Below, piece by piece: positions 18,563 to 27,871 of a stretch of DNA of 59,418 bases. The translations under genes were made by a program, and so were the position numbers. Origin of the DNA: Roseiflexus sp. GTDB lineage: Bacteria; Chloroflexota; Chloroflexia; Chloroflexales; Roseiflexaceae. A model generated the notes under the pieces. The model did no database searches. It had not been told where the DNA came from and was given only the letters and a program-made list of their open reading frames with translations. The stretch spans positions 1 through 59,418 of the forward strand of contig JANXAL010000040.1 of NCBI GenBank assembly GCA_025062325.1, written 5' to 3'. Position 1 is the first letter of the stretch. Every line of letters begins with the position of its first letter.

Positions 18563-19627
18563 TCACCCCTTCCCCGACCACGCCAGCGTCCGCTCGATGT
18601 GCGCCACATACTCGGCGAGCGGCTCAAGTCCTACCGCAGCCCGCCGTGCATCGACGTTCGCCTCGTCCTCGATGGGTTTCAACGTAACCCTGCCGTCGAT
18701 GATGAGTACCTGCGTGCCGTACACCTGCGGCTGACCAGTGTTGAACCGCACCCGGTCGGTGAGATAGGCGAGGTCCTGCGGGCGCGCTTCGCCAGCGGCA
18801 ACCGCTGCTTCCATTAGCGCCAGACACTGCTGCTGGAACTCTATATCGGCATCGGCGTGCTGCACCAGCAGCCAGGCGGCCTGTGCGCCATCGTCGCCGA
18901 CCAGCGAGATGCCGGGCCAACCATAGTCCCGGACGATTTCCTTCATGCGTGCGATGTGCTCTCGATTAGCAGCTATGAGCGTCTCCTGCATCGATGGATC
19001 AATCGACGTCCCGGATTGCCAGTGTTCGATGACGGACCGGCCCAACGCCTGATCGCGGTCCCGCATGGCGAGCAGTTCGCGTCGCAGCGCGGCGTTGAAC
19101 GGCGAGCGCGGCTGGGTCGCCAGCCAGCGCTCCAGTTCTGCGCGATGCTCCCTGGCGTGATCCAGCGTCAGCACCATCAGCACTTCGAGCAGCGTGCGCT
19201 CCCCTTTCCAGGGCAGACCAGGAAACTGGCGCTGCGGGTCGGTGAGGAGCGTTTCGTCGAGCGCCGCGACTTCCTGCGCCAGCCGGTCAGCGGCGAGCCG
19301 TGCGAACGCCTGCGCTTCCTCGAACGAAAGCGACGCCGTTTTCGCCTGAATCCAGGCATTCACCGCATCTACATCGTCCGGCGAGACCTCGGGCGGAAGC
19401 GCTTCTCCGTACAGGTCGGTTTCGGTTGGAGTGCGCCCCTCGCGGATTGCCGCGACATGCGCCGCAGTGTGGTGCGTCCAGAACGCAATGTGCGCCGCCA
19501 GATCGCGCACCGACCACTCGCCGATAACGGCGGGAGCGGTTGCCTGCGCCGGGGTCAATCCGAGCAGCAGATCCTCCCAGCGAGCCATTTCGGCGGCGAG
19601 CGCGTCGAGAAATGTCTGACGATCCAC
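18563..19627 (-). CDS. DinB-like/maleylpyruvate isomerase-like protein fused to a DUF6624-like domain
   Basis: A 354-residue protein with two parts. Residues about 1-165 are a DinB-type four-helix bundle (DRQTFLDALAAEMARWEDLL, VIGEWSVRDLAAHIAFWTHH, LDHAREHRAELERWL) with the spaced His residues that bind metal in this superfamily. Residues about 185-345 match the DUF6624 pattern (LLAMRDRDQALG, YGWPGISLVGDDGAQAAWLLVQHAD, DLAYLTDRVRFNTGQPQVYGTQ). The substrate is unknown. The start is placed at GTG 19627, where AAAGGA lies 7 bases upstream; the ATG 13 codons earlier overlaps the -10 promoter hexamer. The much longer open frame upstream is repeat DNA. Confidence 0.78.
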   Translation of the reverse strand: MDRQTFLDALAAEMARWEDLLLGLTPAQATAPAVIGEWSVRDLAAHIAFWTHHTAAHVAAIREGRTPTETDLYGEALPPEVSPDDVDAVNAWIQAKTASLSFEEAQAFARLAADRLAQEVAALDETLLTDPQRQFPGLPWKGERTLLEVLMVLTLDHAREHRAELERWLATQPRSPFNAALRRELLAMRDRDQALGRSVIEHWQSGTSIDPSMQETLIAANREHIARMKEIVRDYGWPGISLVGDDGAQAAWLLVQHADADIEFQQQCLALMEAAVAAGEARPQDLAYLTDRVRFNTGQPQVYGTQVLIIDGRVTLKPIEDEANVDARRAAVGLEPLAEYVAHIERTLAWSGKG

Positions 19628-19664
19628 AGGATGATCCTTTCTGGTACTGTCCGCAGTGGTTGGC

Positions 19665-19673
19665 ATTGTACCA
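19665..19673 (-). promoter_or_regulatory. Extended -10 promoter of the DinB/DUF6624 gene
   Basis: TGGTACAAT reads on the minus strand about 38 bases before the GTG start. No clear -35. It overlaps the upstream ATG, which argues against that codon. Confidence 0.55.
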
Positions 19674-19747
19674 TGCCGGGACAAGGCGCCGCCTTGCCCG
19701 TGGACAAGAACTGTTGATCCGTCCACATACGGGCAGAGACGCTGCCT

Positions 19748-20313
19748 CTTGCAAGGGGAGTGTCTTTTTCGCGTTCCAGCGCCCTTTTGCCCCCTAATCC
19801 CCCTAATCCCCCTAACCCCCCTAACCCCCCTAACCCCTTCTCCCACCAGGGGAGAAGGGGGCGGGTGCACGGCCTGACGCCCTTTTGCCCCCTCATCCCC
19901 CCTGCCCCCTTCTCCCACCAGGGGAGAAGAGGGCGGGTGCGCGGCCTGACGCCCTTTTGCCCCCTCATCCCCCCTGCCCCCTTCTCCCACCGGGGGAGAA
20001 GGGGGCGGGTGCGCGGCCTGACGCCCTTTTGCCCCCTCGTCCCCCCTGCTCCTTTCTCCCACCCTCTCAAGTGTCGAGTTTTTGGGGTGCGAGGGATGCT
20101 TGCCGCATTCTGACGCCCTTTTCCCCCTCATCCCCCCTGCCCCCTTCTCCCACCAGGGGAGAAGGGGGCGGGTGCGCGGCCTGACGCCCTTTTGCCCCCT
20201 CATCCCCCCTGCCCCCTTCTCCCACCGGGGGAGAAGGGGGAGTTGGGGCAGCCTGTTGCCCCAAACGGACGATGCAACGTGAGGGCTTGCCAGCAAAACT
20301 CTACACCTGTGAT
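19748..20313. repeat. MITE-family (M1) block with 72-bp tandem core amplification
   Basis: Five 9-bp microrepeats (CCCCCTAAT/C) at about 19791-19835 are followed by three tandem copies of a 72-bp unit whose marker CGGGTGCGCGGCCTGACG starts at 19862, 19934 and 20006. At 20066 a fresh left end (CTCAAGTGTCGAGTTTTT) opens a 248-bp element that ends near AAAACTCTACACCTGTGA at about 20313 and contains another marker at 20169. Each unit carries the foldable pair CCCCTTCTCCC...GGGGAGAAGGGG. Confidence 0.8.
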
Positions 20314-21080
20314 CAGTGGAGAAGGGAGAGCTGCGGTGTCCTGATGCCTGAAGCGCGCAATGCAGCGTTGGACGGAATTGACGCTGCCCGTTCCCATAAG
20401 CCAGATGCCAGTCGCCGCTTGACGGTCACACAGGCATGCTCCCTCATCTAGCGAGACGCGCCCTGTTTCATCCATCTCGGTCAGACGCCGTGCGCTGGCG
20501 GGGAGGCATATATAGGCGAGGCAGCCTGCAGTCACCGCCCACCAACGGTTGTAGAGACCCGCATTAGCAGGGGGGGCAAACGCAGGTAATTGTGCGCCGG
20601 ATGTACGGCGCACACCGTTTGACCAACCGCGCGTCAGACAGCACGCAGGGCAGTCGGTCAACCACCTGCGCGAGCAGGCGCACCGGGATGACAGCAAACA
20701 GGTGCTGCGGACTGTGTATCAGGCGGACAAGCGGGTCCAGCGCCTGCCTTGGCGGGCGGGCAAACACCACAGCAGGACAGGTCCACCCGCACTCCTGGCG
20801 CACGGGCGGTATCAGTTCAGCGTACCACTGCTCCCGCGTAGCGCAGGTCGGATCTGGCAGATGCATGTGGCGGACGGGGTCGGAACGCTGCGCGTATCAG
20901 ACCGATTGCTTCAGATCCGCTCTCACGCGGTTCAGGTTCAAGATGATTGGTCAGGCTGCAGAGGACGCGACGCTTAGCACCTTCCGTTGATGAGCGCAGA
21001 GACGCGGCTCGGCATAGGGTAATGCAATATGCGCTGCGCTTCCGGTCGATTTGTGACTGCACCCGACTGGCAGCGATACA
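20314..21080. other. Intergenic region with a 9-bp hairpin and an unidentified open frame
   Basis: A perfect inverted repeat, TGTGCGCCG (20591-20599) and CGGCGCACA (20606-20614), is present. The plus-strand frame 20557-20977 is open for about 140 codons (peptides such as VNHLREQAHRDDSKQ and RIWQMHVADGVGTLRVSD) without a convincing start or family. It could be the tail of a degraded integrase-type transposase, but I cannot support that. Confidence 0.3.
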
Positions 21081-21110
21081 TTGACGCACCCGGCGCTCCC
21101 GTGCTACAAT
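21081..21110 (+). promoter_or_regulatory. tRNA-Thr promoter
   Basis: TTGACG (21081-21086), an 18-base spacer and TACAAT (21105-21110) with a TGC extension, 8 bases before the tRNA. Confidence 0.75.
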
Positions 21111-21118
21111 GATGGCGC

Positions 21119-21194
21119 GCCGGCGTAGCTCAGCTGGCAGAGCAACTGTCTTGTAAACAGTAGGTCGCGGGTTCGAATCCCGCCGCCGGCTCCA
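21119..21194 (+). tRNA. tRNA-Thr (anticodon TGT)
   Basis: A 76-base cloverleaf with acceptor stem GCCGGCG/CGCCGGC, discriminator T and encoded CCA. The anticodon stem ACTGT/ACAGT encloses the loop CTTGTAA with anticodon TGT. The T-arm GCGGGTTCGAATCCCGC is perfect. Confidence 0.96.
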
Positions 21195-21203
21195 CTGCGC
21201 CAG

Positions 21204-21229
21204 AACCCCTGAAGTTTCAGGGGTTTTTT
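21204..21229 (+). terminator. Rho-independent terminator of tRNA-Thr
   Basis: AACCCCTGAA and TTCAGGGGTT form a 10-bp stem with a two-base centre, followed by TTTTG. It ends 35 bases after the tRNA. Confidence 0.88.
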
Positions 21230-21305
21230 GTTCCGGTCGCATTGCTTGCGGAAGGGAGGTCCTCTGAATGCCAGGCAGGCAATCGACACGCACCGGAGAA
21301 CGATC

Positions 21306-21566
21306 ATGCTGATTGCATATATCCAGGCTGCGATGGATCGCGCCCGCTACGAACTGCTCGACGACCAGCCCGATACACCGTACTACGGCGAAATCCCGGA
21401 GTGCCCCGGCGTCTGGGCGACTGGCGCCACGCTCGAGGAGTGTCGCGCCGAACTACAGCAGGTTCTGGAAGGATGGCTTATCCTTGGGTTGCAGCACGGG
21501 CATGCACTTCCCGTGCTCAATGGTATCGATCTCAACCGGGCGACATTGCCGCTCGAGGCTGCGTGA
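21306..21566 (+). CDS. HicB-family antitoxin-like protein
   Basis: An 86-residue protein with the HicB fold signature YYGEIPECPGVWATGATLEECRAELQQVLEGWL and a C-terminal NGIDL. GGAG lies 7 bases before the ATG. HicB normally neutralises the mRNA-cleaving toxin HicA encoded next to it. No HicA is evident: the frame that begins with the ATG just after the HicB stop (MPPALLSF) soon loses all similarity. It is therefore a solitary HicB or the remnant of a pair. A longer N-terminal extension is open but lacks a ribosome binding site. Confidence 0.8.
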   Translation: MLIAYIQAAMDRARYELLDDQPDTPYYGEIPECPGVWATGATLEECRAELQQVLEGWLILGLQHGHALPVLNGIDLNRATLPLEAA

Positions 21567-21703
21567 TGCCGCCTGCGCTTCTGAGCTTTGAGTACATGCT
21601 CCGCTATCCGCCCACCCGCCCGGCGCCTAAAGTTGCGGGCTACGGGAAGCGAAGCCCGCCTGCGCCGGCTAGACCGGGCGCTGCTAGCTTAACTAAAGCA
21701 CCA

Positions 21704-21925
21704 TTATCGCCAGAAGCGCGCCACCAGATTGGCGATCACCGTCAACACCAGGCTGAGGAGCAGCATCGTCCCGATCGGGATGAAGATACGCACATTCTCG
21801 CGTTCGATGAGAATGTCACCCGGCAATCGCCCTAGCCATGGCACTTTCCCCGCAAACAGCAGCAGCGCGCCGATCACGATCAACACCACGCCCATGCCGA
21901 TTAAGAGGCGTCCGATGTCGCCCAT
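21704..21925 (-). CDS. DUF2905 small membrane protein
   Basis: A 73-residue protein with two membrane helices (IGRLLIGMGVVLIVIGALLLF and FIPIGTMLLLSLVLTVIANLV) separated by the conserved DUF2905 loop VPWLGRLPGDILIERENVRIFIPI. The family is widespread and of unknown function. GGAGG lies 7 bases before the ATG at 21925. Confidence 0.9.
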   Translation of the reverse strand: MGDIGRLLIGMGVVLIVIGALLLFAGKVPWLGRLPGDILIERENVRIFIPIGTMLLLSLVLTVIANLVARFWR

Positions 21926-22023
21926 AGCGAATCCTCCACGTACAGAGAGTCGTTTCTGCACATGATACGAAGTGTTGGGCGCGTTTGTTCTGGATACGGT
22001 GCGAGCACGATGCAGTGTGATGA

Positions 22024-22240
22024 GGACACAGACTCACGCGGATGTGACGGATTCACACGGATCGATTGATGACCGAAAGCGATCAATCCGTGCGAATCCC
22101 TCTCGATCCGTGGAAATCCGTGTCCTCCTATGTATAATGACAAGGACACTGATGCCCGCAGACGCGACGGATTGGCGCATATCTGCTGGTGAAGGGAAAC
22201 TATCGATCCGCGGAAATCCGTGTTCTCTCATTTATCACGC
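22024..22240. repeat. Two diverged tandem units of about 120 bp upstream of the CHAT-NACHT gene
   Basis: Units start at GGACAC 22024 and 22144. Both contain GACGGATT followed about 70 bases later by GATCCG(T/C)GGAAATCCGTGT and CTCC or CTCT. The first unit also carries inverted versions of the ATCCGTG word. TATAAT at 22133-22138 lies inside the repeat and could start transcription of the downstream gene. Confidence 0.65.
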
Positions 22241-22256
22241 CAACCAGAGCATTCCA

Positions 22257-25253
22257 ATGCCCGACGACATCCATCTCCAGATCCTGCCCGGACCCCAGAT
22301 CGCGCTGACCAGCCGCGGCGCGCGGGTGGCGTCGGTTCCGGCAACGCCGTTCACGCTGCCGGCGACGCCGCTGGGTGACGCGGCGTCGCTCTGGCAGGCG
22401 CTGCCGCCGCCGGTGCAGGCGGCGCTCAGTGCGTTGCACGACCTCCAGCCCGACGAGCCGCTGCCGCTCTGGCTGGATGTGCAACTGCCGGAAGCCGCCG
22501 CCTGGCGCTGGGAACTGCTGGTTCCGCCGGGCAAACCGGCGACGCTCGCGTTCAGCATGGCGACGCAGACCCCGCTGGTGCGCTATGTGGCGGCGGGTGC
22601 GGCGGCGAAACCGCACCCCGGCGTGCCGCGCCTGCTAGCGGTCGGCGCGTCGCCGCGCCAGCAGGCCCCGCTCGAGGTCGCGGCGCTGCTGGAACGCCTG
22701 GCGGCGCGCCATGATCCCCGGCGCCTGCTGGTGACCACTGAACCGCGCTGTGGTCCCGAACGCCTGACGGAGTTGCTGCGTGAAGCGCCAGATATGCTGG
22801 TGATCGTCGCTCATGGCGCGCCGGGCGCTGTGCTGCTCGAAGATGAGTACGGCGATGAGGTCCCCTTGATCGCCGCCGAACTGGCGGCGCTGGTCAAAGA
22901 TACGCCGGTGCGTGCAGTGGTCCTGGCAGGGTGCCACGGTGCGACGCCGCACGGCGACGCGGGCGCGACGGCCGAGACTCTGCTGCGCGCTGGCATGCTC
23001 GGCGTGATCGCCATGCGCGGTGCGGTGAGCACCGAGGCGAGCGCGGCGTTTCTCGACGGTCTGCTCGACGCGGTGAGCGACGGGCAGCCGCTGGAGGTTG
23101 CGGCTGCCGCCGGACGGCGCGCGATCCTGGCGCGCTGCGGCGAACAGAGCGAATGGTTCGTGCCGGTCTGCTGGCAGCGCGCGCTCCACCGGTCCCTGAC
23201 GCTTGCGCCGCCGTTGCTGCTCCGGCGTGGCGCGACCCGCCTGGCCGACAAGGCGCCGTCGTGGGCGGCGCAACTGGCGAGCGGCGGCGCGCTCGGTTTG
23301 CTGCTGGCGAGCGCTCTTGCGCCGCTGCTCCCGGCGACCGGGGTCACCACCTCGGCGCTGGTGACGCTGCTCGGCAACCTGGGGCTGAATGTCTTCAGCG
23401 GCTACCTCGGCGAGGCGCTGGCGAAAGTCTGGCGGCGCACCGGCGGCGGACCGGAGATCGCGACGCCTGATGAAGTCGCTGCGGCGCTGCAGGAGATCGT
23501 GCAGTCGCAGGCGGATGCGGCGACGCACCTGGCAGACCTGGCGCATGCGAGCCGGGCGACTGGCGTGCTGGTGGAGGCGATCAACCGCGGCGTAGCGGGC
23601 AACACCGCGTTGCTCGAAGGGTTGCAGCGCGACCTGGCGGCGCACGGCGCGGCGCTTGGCGGGTTGCGCGCCGACCTGCACGCGGGACTGGCGGCGGTGT
23701 ACCAGGAGCAACTGGGGCTGCGCAGAGTCGCCGAAGAAACGCGCGATCTCTCGCGCGACGCGAATCGCAAGCTCGATCAACTGCTGGGTCAGGCGGAAGC
23801 CGCCGAACGTGAGCGACTGCTCGGCTACCTGGAACGGATCGCGCCGGAGTGCAACCGCCTGACCTTCTTCGCCGCCGAGAGCAGCGACACCAGCCGGGCG
23901 GCGTTGACCCTCGATGCAATCTATGTGCGGCTGGAAGTCGAGCGTGCGGGGGAAGAAGCGCGCGCTGATCGTGAGGAACAGCGGCGCACGGCGCTGCGGG
24001 CGCTGGCGGAACGTCCACGGCTGGTATTGCTCGGCAGCCCCGGCTTGGGCAAATCGACGTTTGTCAATCACGTGGTGCGCTGCCTGGCGCTGGCGTATCT
24101 GCACCCCTCGGAAGACTGGCGCGCGCACTTGGGCGACGACTGGACGCATGGCGCGTTGCTGCCGATCCGCGTGCTGCTGCGTGAGCTGGCGGGATATGTG
24201 ATGGAACGCCAGATTCGCACCGCTGACGCCGCGCTGCTCTGGAGTCACCTCGGCGCAAAGTACGATGCGGAAATCGCCGCCGCACTCCAGCGGCAGGCGC
24301 GCGCTGGCAATGCGCTGCTGTTGCTCGATGGCCTCGACGAAGTGCAGGTGAATGACGACGGCTGGCCCCTGAACGTGGTGCGCGACAGCATTACGATGCT
24401 GCCCGACGCTCTCGGCAGGGGCAGCCGGATACTGGTGACCTGCCGCGTGCTCGATTATGGCGACTCGCCGCCGCGCCGACTGCCCGGCTGGCCCGATGAA
24501 CGGCTCGCGCCGCTGTCTGATAAACTACGGCTTACCTTTGTCGAACGCTACTACCGTGCGCTGCTGGCGCTCAACCGGCTCGACGCTGCGCGCGCGGCGG
24601 AACTGCAACAGGGTCTCGCGCGGAGCATCCAGACGCGCCGCGAACTCGCGCGCCTGGCAGGCAATCCACTGCTGCTCACGATGATGGCGCAGGTGCATAC
24701 CAGCGAGGGAGAACTGCCTGGCACGCGGGTGCAGCTCTACGACCTGTGCGTGCGCTGGTTGATGAGCCGCTGGAACCCGCGCCCCGGCGAGCGTCCGCTG
24801 GGTGAGCAGCTCGGCATGCGCGAATGGAACGAGAGCAATCTGTATGAACTGATGGAACTGATCGGTCACACGGCGCATCTGCACGGCACGTTTCCCGACA
24901 GCGAGAGCGGCGCCGATCTCTCCTACGGCGTCCTGCGCGACGTGGTGAGCAGCTACTTCAACCCCACAGCCGACCCGGCGCGCCAGGCGGAGAGCGACCG
25001 TCGCGCGGCGATCTTTGCCGGTTACATCAGCCGCGCCAGCAACGGTTTGTTGCAGGTGCATGCCGAGCCCGGCGCGCGCCAGGCGATCTACCGCTTCCCG
25101 CACCGCACCTTCCAGGAATACCTGGCAGGGCGCGCTCTGATCTGCCCCGCCCGGCACGATGGCGAGGAGAGCGCCTACGGGGAAGGCGTCTCTACGACGA
25201 TCCGCTCACATATGCTCGGACTTCAGACGCCGGGATGCGCACCTGTTGCATAG
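22257..25253 (+). CDS. CHAT peptidase - membrane - coiled coil - NACHT ATPase protein, C-terminally truncated
   Basis: A 998-residue protein resembling bacterial NLR-like immune proteins. Residues about 125-310 are a caspase-like CHAT domain with the expected catalytic dyad: His186 ([10 protein letters not shown]) and Cys226 ([10 protein letters not shown]). Residues about 338-385 are hydrophobic ([20 protein letters not shown] and [12 protein letters not shown]) and could insert in the membrane. Residues about 400-580 are helical and coiled-coil. The NACHT ATPase has Walker [10 protein letters not shown] (593-601), Walker [11 protein letters not shown] (687-696) and the helical element [12 protein letters not shown] (947-958). 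Similar proteins normally continue into a long sensor region. Here the last 20 residues are read antisense through the end of glyS, so the 3' part was probably lost. The start is the ATG before PDDIH; its ribosome binding site is weak. Confidence 0.85.
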   Translation: MPDDIHLQILPGPQIALTSRGARVASVPATPFTLPATPLGDAASLWQALPPPVQAALSALHDLQPDEPLPLWLDVQLPEAAAWRWELLVPPGKPATLAFSMATQTPLVRYVAAGAAAKPHPGVPRLLAVGASPRQQAPLEVAALLERLAARHDPRRLLVTTEPRCGPERLTELLREAPDMLVIVAHGAPGAVLLEDEYGDEVPLIAAELAALVKDTPVRAVVLAGCHGATPHGDAGATAETLLRAGMLGVIAMRGAVSTEASAAFLDGLLDAVSDGQPLEVAAAAGRRAILARCGEQSEWFVPVCWQRALHRSLTLAPPLLLRRGATRLADKAPSWAAQLASGGALGLLLASALAPLLPATGVTTSALVTLLGNLGLNVFSGYLGEALAKVWRRTGGGPEIATPDEVAAALQEIVQSQADAATHLADLAHASRATGVLVEAINRGVAGNTALLEGLQRDLAAHGAALGGLRADLHAGLAAVYQEQLGLRRVAEETRDLSRDANRKLDQLLGQAEAAERERLLGYLERIAPECNRLTFFAAESSDTSRAALTLDAIYVRLEVERAGEEARADREEQRRTALRALAERPRLVLLGSPGLGKSTFVNHVVRCLALAYLHPSEDWRAHLGDDWTHGALLPIRVLLRELAGYVMERQIRTADAALLWSHLGAKYDAEIAAALQRQARAGNALLLLDGLDEVQVNDDGWPLNVVRDSITMLPDALGRGSRILVTCRVLDYGDSPPRRLPGWPDERLAPLSDKLRLTFVERYYRALLALNRLDAARAAELQQGLARSIQTRRELARLAGNPLLLTMMAQVHTSEGELPGTRVQLYDLCVRWLMSRWNPRPGERPLGEQLGMREWNESNLYELMELIGHTAHLHGTFPDSESGADLSYGVLRDVVSSYFNPTADPARQAESDRRAAIFAGYISRASNGLLQVHAEPGARQAIYRFPHRTFQEYLAGRALICPARHDGEESAYGEGVSTTIRSHMLGLQTPGCAPVA

Positions 25254-26784
25254 TATCGCGATCGCGCACCGTAACGGTGCCATCGTCAAGCGACTGAAAA
25301 TCAACAGTGACGCAGTATGGTGTGCCGATCTCGTCCTGACGGCGGTAGAGTCTGCCAATAGCGCCGGTGTCGTCATAGACAGTGCGGAAGGAACTGCCTC
25401 TCTGGATCGACCTGCGAAGATCGCGCGCCATGGCGACCAGTCCTTCGTGGTTGCGTTTGAGCGGGAAAACGGCGACGCGGATCGGCGCGAGATGTGGTTT
25501 CAGGTGCAACACCGTGCGAAAGTATTCGTCAATTGGTCCCTGCGCTTGCCCGCGCAATTTTTTCCCCAACTCGATCTGATCGGCGCCAGGCATGGCCAGC
25601 AGTGTCTCAATCTGCGGCATGGTTTCGGGCAAACCCGTCAGGATCGCCTGTCCGCGCTCGAGCAGCGCATCGCGTGTTTCGGGGGCTAGTTTATCGCTTC
25701 TGCTGACCGATTTGAGGAATGCTTCAAGCGCATCAGTCACTGCGCTGACCCGGTCCGGCGGTGGCGCTTTGACCATTTGCTCATCGTAGGCTTCGGCGAG
25801 CACTGCCAGGAAGCAGCGCCCGACGCCAGCCGACGGCTCAATGACAAAGGGCACAATATGCCGCTTGCTCTCCGGATCGTAGTAGGTCAGCCTGGCAGTG
25901 CTATCGCGGTTCGGATTCGTACGCGCCGTCAGATTGAGCGTTTCCTGGTCGCGACTGTGCGAGCCGAGGTCATAGTCGGTGCGGCTAGCAATTCCTTCGA
26001 CCTCCTCATACCCCAGGGTGGGATAGTCGTACATCAGATCGAAGGTGCGTTTTGAGTAGTGCGCCAGTTCATCCGGCGGCACATCATAAATCCTGATCCG
26101 GCTGCGAGGGATGCCGATGCTCTCCCACCAGGCGAGCCGGTCTTCCAGCCAGCGCTGATGCCATTCGTCCTCGGTACCAGGCATGACGAAATACTCAATC
26201 TCCATCTGCTCGAATTCACGCACACGGAAAAGGAAGTTGCGCGGGTTGATCTCGTTGCGGAACGCTTTGCCCACCTGTGCAACACCGAATGGCAGTTTGC
26301 GGCTGGTCGTTGCCAGTACATTTCCAAAATTCACAAAAATACCCTGGGCGGTTTCCGGTCGCAGGTACGCAAAGGAGTCAGCGTCCGCCACCGGACCCAC
26401 AGCGGTTTTGAACATCATATTGAACGGTCGCGGCTCGGTCAGATTGGTTGATCCGCAGTTCGGGCAGCGCCCTCTGATATGATCGGCGCGCCAGCGACTC
26501 TTGCAATCGCGGCAATCAACCAGCGGATCGTTGAAGGTCTCTTCATGCCCGGAATAGCGCCAGGTCAGCCGATTCATCAGAATGGCGGCATCCAGACCTT
26601 CCATATCATCGCGTTCATACACATTCGTGCGCCACCATGAAGCGATGATATTATTCTTCAATTCGACGCCAAGCGGTCCCCAGTCGAAGACGCCCTGCAG
26701 GCCGCCATAGATCTCAGAACTGGGAAACACAAAGCCGCGTCGCTTACAGAGCGATACCAACTGATCGAGGGTTGTGGCTGGCAT
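25192..26784 (-). CDS. glyS: Glycine--tRNA ligase, homodimeric class II type
   Basis: A 530-residue glycyl-tRNA synthetase of the single-chain alpha2 type. It starts [35 protein letters not shown] zinc ribbon ([22 protein letters not shown]) follows, then motif 2 ([26 protein letters not shown]), the glycine-site segment [12 protein letters not shown] and motif 3 ([14 protein letters not shown]), and the C-terminal anticodon-binding domain ([14 protein letters not shown]). The ATG at 26784 matches the family start. It lies 13 bases after the recombinase gene and is probably cotranscribed. Its last 62 bases overlap the end of the CHAT-NACHT frame on the other strand. Confidence 0.97.
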   Translation of the reverse strand: MPATTLDQLVSLCKRRGFVFPSSEIYGGLQGVFDWGPLGVELKNNIIASWWRTNVYERDDMEGLDAAILMNRLTWRYSGHEETFNDPLVDCRDCKSRWRADHIRGRCPNCGSTNLTEPRPFNMMFKTAVGPVADADSFAYLRPETAQGIFVNFGNVLATTSRKLPFGVAQVGKAFRNEINPRNFLFRVREFEQMEIEYFVMPGTEDEWHQRWLEDRLAWWESIGIPRSRIRIYDVPPDELAHYSKRTFDLMYDYPTLGYEEVEGIASRTDYDLGSHSRDQETLNLTARTNPNRDSTARLTYYDPESKRHIVPFVIEPSAGVGRCFLAVLAEAYDEQMVKAPPPDRVSAVTDALEAFLKSVSRSDKLAPETRDALLERGQAILTGLPETMPQIETLLAMPGADQIELGKKLRGQAQGPIDEYFRTVLHLKPHLAPIRVAVFPLKRNHEGLVAMARDLRRSIQRGSSFRTVYDDTGAIGRLYRRQDEIGTPYCVTVDFQSLDDGTVTVRDRDTMQQVRIPASEVRAYVSGSS

Positions 26785-26797
26785 ACTGCTGTGCTCT

Positions 26798-27742
26798 TTA
26801 CTTTTCTTCCGGAACGAGCGCCCGATTGTCAGCAATGCCGTTGACTTCGCTGACGCGCGGTTCAGCGCGCGCGCGCTGCGCTTGCGACTCGGCATGATTG
26901 AGATGGATATAGATCTGCGTCGTCGAAATCGACATGTGCCCCAGCAATTCCTGCACAGCGCGCAGATCAAAACCGGCATTGAGCATATGCACTGCAAACG
27001 AGTGCCGCAGCATATGGGGCGTCAGATCACTTAACCCCAGTTCCTCGGCATACTGTTTGAGGATCAACCAAAATCCCTGGCGTGTCAGGCGTTTGCCGCG
27101 ATGATTGAGAAACAACGCCTCGATCGACGACCCGCTGCTGCGGGCAAGCTGACTGCGGCTGATATCGAGGTATTCCTCCAGCGCAGTTGCCGCAGACCCA
27201 TTGATCGGCAGGACGCGCACCCGTCCATTCTTACCAACGCAACGAACTTCGCCCCGCTCAAGATCAATGTCGTTCACGTTCAATGCCACCAGTTCACCCA
27301 CTCGCATCCCAGTGGCATACAGCAATTCGAGCATCGCTTTGTCGCGGATGCGCTCCGGCGTTGGCGCGCGCAACGGCAGCTCAAGCAACTCATCGACTTG
27401 GTGCGGCGTCAGTGCACGCGGCAGATCGCGATCAACCTTGGGTGAGTCGATACGCTTGGCGGGATCGTGCTGCACAATACCGCGCTTGGTCAGGAAGGTA
27501 AAAAACGACTTCACTGCTGCGACTCTGCGCGCCACTGTCGAACTTGCATAGCGGCGCTCACGAAGGTCAATCATAAACGCGAGCACATCATCGTGCGTCA
27601 CGTCACACCATTGGGATCGTCCTCGTGTGTGCAGGAAGCCGCAGAACTGTTCTAGATCGGTGCGATATGCTGCAATGGTGTTAGCGGACAGATGGCGTTC
27701 GTCTGCCAGATGACGCAAAAACGCTTCGATTTGTTCGTTCAT
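26798..27742 (-). CDS. Tyrosine recombinase XerC/XerD
   Basis: A 314-residue site-specific recombinase. The N-terminal SAM-like core-binding domain ([29 protein letters not shown]) is followed by a catalytic domain with Arg in [15 protein letters not shown], HxxR in [14 protein letters not shown], the second His in [13 protein letters not shown], and the nucleophile Tyr in TQIYIHL. The size and arrangement suit a chromosome-dimer resolvase acting at dif with FtsK. It cannot be told from sequence alone whether it is XerC or XerD. GGAGA lies 5-6 bases before the ATG at 27742. The frame upstream of it is not protein-like. Confidence 0.92.
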   Translation of the reverse strand: MNEQIEAFLRHLADERHLSANTIAAYRTDLEQFCGFLHTRGRSQWCDVTHDDVLAFMIDLRERRYASSTVARRVAAVKSFFTFLTKRGIVQHDPAKRIDSPKVDRDLPRALTPHQVDELLELPLRAPTPERIRDKAMLELLYATGMRVGELVALNVNDIDLERGEVRCVGKNGRVRVLPINGSAATALEEYLDISRSQLARSSGSSIEALFLNHRGKRLTRQGFWLILKQYAEELGLSDLTPHMLRHSFAVHMLNAGFDLRAVQELLGHMSISTTQIYIHLNHAESQAQRARAEPRVSEVNGIADNRALVPEEK

Positions 27743-27871
27743 GAGGGTCTCCAGCGCATAACATGCCCACTTGCGCTTCTGGACATGCGCCAGATGCACG
27801 TTTGACTCGAGAGCGCCTTCAGCAGTGAGCAGCCCGCAACAACGCAGTAGAACGCCCAATGTTAGGGTATG

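Noticed and set aside
19748..20313. Possible CRISPR array because of regular spacing
   Set aside because: The 72-bp units are contiguous tandem copies without unique spacers, and no cas gene is near.
22635..24248. 537-codon minus-strand frame inside the CHAT-NACHT gene
   Set aside because: Arg/Gln-rich shadow frame caused by high GC at the third codon position of the real gene.
26798..27742. XerC/D gene as an integrase of a mobile element carrying the nearby CHAT-NACHT gene
   Set aside because: It is embedded between dus and glyS in an ordinary operon, with the size and motifs of the housekeeping recombinase and no attachment repeats seen.
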